Assembly (NCBI GenBank): GCA_902728285.1
Contig: CACVBU010000271.1
Span: forward strand, 141,371 to 205,370
Source of the DNA: Clytia hemisphaerica
Lineage: Eukaryota; Cnidaria; Hydrozoa; Leptothecata; Clytiidae
Reading direction: 5' to 3'
Length of the DNA stretch: 64,000 nt
In this document: one piece after another, positions 57,301 to 64,000 of the stretch
How the letters are laid out: each line of letters starts with the position of its first letter
Numbering within the stretch: the first letter of the stretch is position 1
The notes under the pieces: model-generated
Databases searched by the model: none
Seen by the model: only the letters and a program-made list of their open reading frames with translations
What the model was told of the DNA's origin: nothing
Program-made: the position numbers and the translations under genes

Positions 57301-60300
57301 CAGCTGGGAAGTGTCCAGCAGGTCTGAGAACTACTAAAATAGTCATATATTTTTGGAAAATAATCTTCTTGATTGATAGTACTGAAAAGTAATGTTACAA
57401 AATAATCGAAAATAACACAATTTCTTACTTTAGTAACTTCTCCGACAGCGGATGCTCCGCCTTTCATTCGAATGATACGCGACTCATCTGGCCAATCACA
57501 GAATTTCTCTTTGAAAATCACCCATTCAGAACCTTCGAAAAGTTGTAATAACAAACTATGAGATGGGCGTTGCACTAATTCTTTCTTTTGATGACGCCCT
57601 TGTGAAACACTAGCACGCCTTCCGCCCTGCGGTTTAGAGCCACGACGTCCGGAGTTTGGTAGGGTTTCGGCAGTAACGGAGATTTTTCGTGAAGCGTGTG
57701 CACCCGTGTTCGTGTGTGTGACACGACTCAAGGCTGGATTTTTTTGTTCCATGTTTAGCTTGTAATATCCTTCAGCGAACTTCTCAGCGGCTAGTTTTTG
57801 AACGATACGACGTTGTTCAGATTTGGTTTGACGACCAAGCCATACGTATACTTCCGTGATGAAGTCGAAAATAAAAGCCTAGAAAAGGAAAAAAGTGAAA
57901 AATAACTCTAATGTTTGGAAGAGAAGAAGAAACAACATAATTCTCATGCATTATAGACCTTTTCATAAACGTCACGAACATCACTTGCCTCGTATTCAAA
58001 CAATTAACATAGTGATTATGTCTCTTAAGACATTAAATCATTTTTTTATGAAAAGAAAGTAGTTTTAATAAAATCCGCATGAAATAATTTCAAAACGAGG
58101 CAAGTGATGTTCGTAACGTAATTTATGAAAAGGTCTATTGAACAGCGATACACGCTTCCTGATCGAAGGCATTATTCTTGAACCAGGGAAATCGGCAGAC
58201 CACTTTACTAGTCTGCATTGAAGAATAACATTAACCCTTTCTTTTTTTGATGAATTCGTGCGAAAAAGCTAAATCTTTCAATAGATTTACCCAAAAAAAG
58301 TTATGGTGAATATTCTTAATTATTTTGTGTAATAGTCAGTAACATTCAATATAAGATAACTTACAGAATCAGTTTGGAGTATTTCTTTAGTCGGCATACG
58401 ATGACATTGTGAATCCAGTGGGATGAGAACGGGCGGATCAGACGTTTCACATACGACGTACGTCATGTAAGCTGAGATCATTGCTTTCTCAAAATCTTCG
58501 TCTGGAACAACTGCGGCTGTTTGTTTGATGGAGAAAACGATAGAATTTTTATATAAAAGAGTTGAATACACCTATTAGCTCTTGTACCAAAAGCTCTGGT
58601 GTAAATCTATATAATTTTACTTTTCATGGGTGGAATAATGTCAAATTTCTAGAATTATTACATTGCCATACTCAAATCAAAGATAGTGACATCTGGCACA
58701 TAGCCCCCCCCCCTGGGCCAACTAATTGTACAATACTACTTATCTACGTGGCCTATTTATCTGACACTTGCTTGAACAAAAAGCTCTTTTAAAAAGGTTT
58801 GGAAATGCAAAACATTTTATTCAGTTTGTTCAGCACAATTGATAATTTCTTCAAATAGAAGTAATCTTTCAAATTTGCTGTATCAAAGAAGACCTAAGAA
58901 AAAGAAGAAATCCAGAATATGTATACATATTTTTTTTATAAGCATTGCACTTATAAGCATATCTAGGCTCAGATATGGGGAAAAATTAAGCATATGGCAA
59001 GCATTGCTTGAGCCTACAAAAAATATTTTTTTCCTGATTTTGGCTTTTTTTTGGCTGGAATTTCACGGATTTTCAGTATTTCCCTAAATTTATGCTTTAG
59101 ATTTAAGCATCCCCTCAAGCAATTTTCAGCCTTATTAAGCTTTCGACCTAAGCATCTCTGAGCCTGTTTTCGGATTTTTGTATGCTTATAAAAAAACAAA
59201 CATGTATCGTTGGATTATTAGAGGACAAAAGTGAAGACGAACCTTTAGAATTTACTGAGCCTCCACCAAGCAATCGAAGTACTTTGTTTTCATTGGCACT
59301 TCCCTGATCGAGATAAACAACATCTAAAGCTTTGCATCCCATTTCTTTCTTCTGATTGATACGTGATGCTACTTCTGCTGCCTGTAGACCGAAGTTAAAA
59401 AGTTACATGTTAAATTTCACATAGACTACCTTATATTAGCCCACAACGTGATTTTCCTTTATCGTTTTGTTATGAGAAAAAGCGAATCTGTCAGGAACAG
59501 GCTACGAATAGACCGTTCATTTTGCAGACTCAAAGCTTCGAATTTAAATTTTACATTCGCAAACATGCCTGGATAGAAGAATTCATTAGAAATCTTTAGT
59601 ATGTTTTACATTTTGTAGGTAGTCACTCAACTAGACATATACCAGCGAAACAATAAACCACCTTAGATCACCAGAATAGGAAAAGCACAGTGACTTCAAT
59701 TTAGTAACGAACCATTTAACTGAGGACTGCAGTGAGATTCAAACTCCCAACTTTGCATCGCTTTAAAGCGATACAATCTTTCAGAAAAGTTTTCAACGTA
59801 AACTGGATAGCTTAGTCGGTAAATCAATTGCACTGGTAACGCAAAAGTCGTGAGTGTGAATCTTCGAATCTCGTTTCAGTATTCAGTCTAGTGGTTCGCT
59901 ACTAAACGAAAGTCGTTGCAATATCAACGTGTTAACGATCTACGATAAGCCCTTGCCGACGATAAGATTTACATACCTTAGATCTTTCAATAACATTAGC
60001 TTGTGATCCATTCCAGCACAAGATGTTTGTTGGAGTACAGACTATATAGCAATCGTTTGAGTTCAATGAGGCAGTGTTGAAATCCACCAAAGTTGTTTGA
60101 CATTTTCGTCGACCTGAGATTATAATGAAAAGGTACATTAAGTCTCTCATAAACTCATAAATTTAGCGCAAAAAGCTTTTTTCTGGTGAATGAGAAACCC
60201 TATTGGTCCCTTAGGCAAAACCATTCATTTCATAAGAGCAAACTATGTAAGAACATAAGGCTTCGATTGTCAAAATATTAAGAACAAGCTAAAAACATTT

Positions 60301-63300
60301 AGAGGCTTTGCAGACCCTAAAACACCTATTTTTCTAAGGAAAATGGACAAAAATACTCACAAAATGGTGTGAAAGAGAACATTTTAAGAACATTTTAAGG
60401 CTTTGTGGCCTCAAAAACAACCAATTTCTCAGGAAGTTGGTAAAAAATAATCAAAAAATGGAACAGATAAGAACAAAATAAAAACATTGTCAAGCCTAAA
60501 GCACACAAAGTTAAGAACACCCGTCCCGTATGCTCAGTAGCGTAGACAGGAGGGACGTAGAATTTGTGTAGGAAAGAAAGTATGACATTGATTAACTGCT
60601 CTCCTACAACATAACTGCTCTCCTACACAATTTTACGCCCTTGGCTACGCTAATCAATGATGATGGGGTTCAAAAGTGATTCTTAAAAAAAAAGAACAAA
60701 CGTAAGACAAACGAATTTGTGTAGGTGATATTTATCCATTCAAAGCTCTCCTACACATTTTACGCCCCTTGGCTAATGATGTGATGAGGTAAACGGTTTC
60801 AATTTGACTTGTATGAGAACATTTTCAAATTCAGTTGGTTTAAAACTTTCATCAAGTACATCATCAGCCATTGTCTTTTTATTGACTTCAACTTTCCGTA
60901 ATTTGGTTTTGGAGAAATCGACTGTAGCTCTCAGTGCGCTTATTGCTTCGTCTGCAAGGTCATTTTTACGTACTATAAAGATATAGAGAATAGAAAAAAT
61001 GGATGAGCATTGGAAATGATTAAGATAGGAAAGTAAACGCTCTCTCTAATTCGAACTCCTATAATTCGAACTAAAGTCTAGAGTCAAATGCAGCTAATTT
61101 TAGATGACTTCTAGACTTGGGCTACCTTATCTATTTCCGAAAGTAGTTTTTAAGTGCTTTAAATTAGGGTTGGAAAGTAGAGTTTATTAAACTCTGAATT
61201 TCAACAAGAGACCTAATACTTCGGAGCTTAGCATCTGGGGATCCAAAAGCTTATGAATGGTCTGAATAGGTTGAGAATATAGTCTGGAAGCAATCATACC
61301 CATCCCGAATCGAAATATCCGAGTAGATAAAGTAGAAAGCCTGAAAATGTCATTCTCGCCCGAACTTTAAAGGCAAAGGCCAATATATTCTGAAAATAAT
61401 GGTATTTTACAATGTGACTTTTTAAATATACTTACAAAATTTAGATTGAAGGTCGATTTTGTTCATACGTTGTTCTTTTTGTTTATCGGCCACGGCAACT
61501 TCGTTGATGAGGTCATCACGATTTTGCAGTGACTTCATTGGGTTAGCACCACTCCTTTGTTTACGGTTCGGTCTTAATTTACGTTTATCGTTAGCGAGAG
61601 ACGAGGACAGCCTGATAACGTGAAGTAAAAATGGTGAGATTTTTATTTGACTCCACTCGTCACCCCATTTTGAAAACAAAGAAGCCTCTAGTTTTGATTT
61701 TTTGCAAAATAATCATGCTCGAAAACCGGGGTTTTGCTTCGTTTTTCATAGGCTGGCGAATTCTTAGCAAGTCAGTGTATTGATTAGTGTAAATATGTAC
61801 TTGAGGCAGCGGACAGAATTTTTAGACCAGCGAATTGTGATTTTTTCGTGCCTTGAATTTCGTCGTGAAATTCACCGTTCGCCGGGCCTTAATATAAGAC
61901 CCCTATTGAAAAACTTGAAAAGACTTACTGTGAACTTTTGCTTGATACAAAATCCAAGTCGGATAAAGGTTCTCCGTTCGTAGTTCCGTTAACGACAGGT
62001 TCTTCCGGTTCCAGTTCCGTTTTCGTTGGTTTCACTGGTTCCTCAGCCTTCTTGATTTCCGCATTTCCTTTGATTTCCAAGTCCAACTCCTTCTTGGCTT
62101 TTGGAATAAAAGGATCTTTAGCCAGAGATGGATTGACTCCAAGAATGTCTGCCAAGTCTGACTCGTTGAGACCTGAAAATATTTGAGTAATGGTTTATTT
62201 CTAAACATCGGTGAATCGATTCATGCCAATATTGTAAATAAAAGGTAGAGAATATAACTTGAAAAATAAGTGATTATTAGAGTAAGGACTAGAAGGAAGC
62301 TGAAATTTAGGAATTAATATTCAAAATCAGTAAGGCGATTTTAAAGGTTTTTATGCGCTAAACATATTGGATTTAAAAATCCAGGGAGCAAATCCCTTAG
62401 TAGAGGAAAATTGATGGCCCCAAATAAATCTAAACCGTGTGCTTGTTTAATAAATTTCCCTCAAATTATCATAAAGCTTTTTGTCAAGATTAAAAAAAAA
62501 CTTTCAAACTAGAACTTACCATCGGCCAAAAGGTCTTCGAGATCGTCATCAATATCATTGAAAATCTTCTCACTCTGAGCACGTGTATACTTCTTCTTTT
62601 CTCGTTTCTTTGGTTTCTCTTCAAGCGAGCCACGACGCGGTCGCGTGAGCGCTTCTTTGCGCGCTTGGCGGTCAGCTTCTTCACGTTGTTTAACTTCGTT
62701 AATTTCGTTTTTAATTTGTTCCATCCGATGATTATCCTTTTCTTCTTGTTCTTTTTTATCGTCATTGAGTTGACCCATGGTTAACTGGTCGATACCGCAA
62801 ATAGTGTGAGGCCTGTCTTTACGATCACGCCGCGCGCGTCGTCTAACCTCAACAGGGGATTGTTTATAATTGACATGTTTTTGCTGTGTATCTTCCATCG
62901 CTTGTAAGAAACGATTTTTGAGTTCACTTAACGGTTTGATTTCCGGTTCGTCGGCGTCAACTTCCGCTTTTGTATCTAAATGTAACGTCGTCATACTTTT
63001 CGTACGCTGCAGCATACGTCGTGACGTTGCCGGTGGCTTAATGACGGAATCGTCTTTAGATTTTTTATCATCTTCGTCATCGGAGATACGTAAATCTTCA
63101 TTCGATTGGTAACGTGACGCTGGTCTACTCTCGACAATAAAACTCTTACGTTTGTCTCCCGTCGACGTTAACGCAGCCGTGATCTGATCTAACGTGCTCT
63201 TATCAATCGTGTTACGACTTGTACCGTTCTCGTCCGTTTTAGATTTTTCAGCTTCGATAGCTTGTCGAGCTAACTCTAAATCTCTAGGAGCGATTCCTTC

Positions 63301-64000
63301 AGTAATTGTCTTATAACGTTTAGTCGATTTTGTACGCTTGATTTTTTGTCGTTCTTTAGAAGACACTTTTTCAGGGATTTTCTTATCGTCCGTTAAACCT
63401 TCGAGAAGTTTTTTCTTGATGTCTGAGAAACTCAAATTCTCGTTGACAACTTCATTTCCTCCATTTTCATCACCTTGATTAAAAACGTCAGAATCTAAAC
63501 CGTTCATTAACGTTTTAGGACGGTCACGTCGATTACGTCTATTATTACGGCGATTAACCGTCGCGTCGTCTTTCGAAATTAACGGTGACGCTTGTTCGAC
63601 GCTTATCAACGGAACATTTCCAAGGAATTCTGTATTGGAACGACGGGCACGATGCTTTTTCCGTGTTCTCGGCGTTGCATCCGTAACTGAAGGACTTTCT
63701 TTGCCTGTTATAGTGTTATTATTGCTAACAGGTACGGCTAGACCTTTCTCTAAATCGATCTGTAATTCTTCTAAACCGGCGGGTAGAGATTTATGCCGTT
63801 CCGCTGCTTCCTTCTTAGCAAGCTTACGGTTACGAATACGTTCTTTATTACGGCTACTACGTCTAGTGCTCGGCTCCCCGTAATCGTTATCGCTGTATAA
63901 AGATTCAGAACTTCCGTTAAGATTAGCACCGGGTATGGAAAGAGACGTGTTCGGTGACGTCGCATCTAACTCGGGTGATGGTTGTTTTGTGGGAGTTTTC
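51351..64000 (-). CDS. Supervillin-like actin-binding protein, C-terminal ~1,515 aa (5' end outside window)
   Basis: Minus-strand coding exons, given by plus coordinates: >64000-62520, 62172-61929, 61611-61436, 60972-~60794, 60113-59977, 59381-59243, 58516-58365, 57878-57429, 56873-56648, 56229-55991, 55537-55212, 54799-54672, 54268-54110, 53724-53572, 52815-52638, 52285-52189, 51437-51351 (stop TAA). Nearly all borders are GT-AG and in phase. The N-terminal part is long, disordered and basic, with SFSDIKKKLLEGL and a Glu/Lys-rich helical stretch. Gelsolin-like repeats follow, with VYLWFGWWPDD, VYVWLGRQT, LIQVK and CPFPILQDDLYNVEQP. The last two exons form a villin headpiece (YTIEELREKPPPKGVD ... 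KLPGWQQVNWKKKLDLY). Supervillins link actin and myosin II to membranes. The order disordered head, gelsolin repeats, headpiece separates it from villin. Confidence 0.93.
51737..52072. mobile_element. TA-flanked MITE built from ATTCTTA words
   Basis: CACGTATTTTTTTTATAAG ... TTATATAAAAATAAAGCGTG, TA outside both ends. ATTCTTA(A/G) recurs at least five times inside. Lies in the last intron of the supervillin-like gene. Confidence 0.85.
52938..53278. mobile_element. TA-flanked MITE with CCCCGACGAA words
   Basis: CCTTATCGGGGAAAACTTCG ... GAAGTTTTCCCCGATAAGG, TA on both sides; AAGTGACGAA and TTTTCCCCGACGAA recur in both halves. In an intron of the supervillin-like gene. Confidence 0.88.
55888..55975. 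repeat. CAGCTGG-family MITE, diverged copy beside a splice donor
   Basis: GTTTATCTAACGTTATATGA and inverse with diverged ends. It stops about 15 bp from the donor of the supervillin-like exon 55991-56229. Confidence 0.7.
56965..57121. mobile_element. Pogo/Tigger-type MITE
   Basis: CAGTTGACGCTCTCTAATTC ... GAATTAGAGAGCGTCAACTG with TA at 56963-56964 and 57122-57123. The CAGTTGACnCTC end is typical of pogo/Tigger elements. No transposase. Confidence 0.9.
57211..57308. mobile_element. CAGCTGG palindromic MITE, second complete copy
   Basis: CCCAGCTGGCACATAACGTT ... TGTGTGCCAGCTGGG, nearly fully palindromic, very close in sequence to the copy at 50,389. Intronic in the supervillin-like gene. Confidence 0.9.
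57953..58139. mobile_element. MITE copy 2, CCTTTTCATAAATTACG family
   Basis: ATAGACCTTTTCATAA ... TTATGAAAAGGTCTAT, with the same subterminal GAACATCACTTGCCTCGT block as the copy at 49,427. Intronic. Confidence 0.88.
58926..59204. mobile_element. TA-flanked MITE built from AAGCAT words
   Basis: CATATTTTTTTTATAAGCAT ... ATGCTTATAAAAAAACAAACATG, TA outside both ends; AAGCAT occurs about seven times inside. It ends about 40 bp before a supervillin-like exon. Confidence 0.8.
59698..59920. repeat. Head-to-head pair of tRNA-derived SINE fragments
   Basis: On plus, GATAGCTTAGTCGGTAAA (A-box-like) and TCTTCGAATCTCG (B-box-like), with ACTGGTAACGCAAAAGTCGT between, look like a tRNA-derived head (about 59,812-59,880) followed by AGTGGTTCGCTACTAAA. 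The inverse of that tail and of the B box lies at 59,698-59,760, so two fragments face each other. Confidence 0.6.
60225..60520. repeat. AAGAACA word-repeat block
   Basis: Repeats of TAAGAACA/TTTTAAGAACATTTTAAGG with TTTGCAGACCCTAAAA, resembling the interior of the truncated element at 49.1 kb. No clear terminal repeats. Intronic in the supervillin-like gene. Confidence 0.5.

Overview
The window is AT-rich nuclear DNA from an invertebrate animal. The genes carry GT-AG introns, and the host proteins (a supervillin-like actin regulator, a PAN plus fibrinogen-like secreted protein, a secreted C-type lectin) are metazoan. Abundant short palindromic transposons and a chromodomain Ty3/gypsy element with an envelope ORF would suit a cnidarian or another early-branching animal, but the sequence does not settle the species.

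Layout. 0-11 kb: a possible selfish element made of a nine-exon plus-strand gene for a superfamily 3 (SF3) helicase, a two-exon gene for a small basic protein with a SUMO-interaction-like motif, and a convergent minus-strand gene, broken by frameshifts, for a zinc finger / tyrosine recombinase / SANT protein. Two satellite-like arrays (about 155 bp and 177 bp units) lie inside and beside the helicase gene. Both are full of the heptamer AGACCGT, in opposite orientations. 11.8-22.5 kb: one complete Ty3/gypsy LTR element with a 4-bp target duplication, a tRNA-Gln primer site, gag, pol with chromodomain, and an envelope-like ORF that carries a second retropepsin-like domain in its tail. 23.3-28 kb: five-exon PAN/fibrinogen-like gene. 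28-34 kb: palindromic and foldback elements. 34.1-41.4 kb: three-exon C-type lectin gene on the minus strand, with a 5.9-kb intron holding two decayed LINE fragments. 41.4-51.3 kb: no gene seen, many MITEs, and a foldback element with a 9-bp target duplication. 51.35-64 kb: minus-strand supervillin-like gene, 17 coding exons visible, running off the right edge.

The host genes look independent of each other. The most interesting material is the helicase/recombinase/iteron-like cluster, the envelope-protease fusion, and a set of TA-flanked palindromic elements, each built from its own short repeated word. Exon models were built by hand from splice signals, reading frame and family resemblance; no alignment or database search was run.
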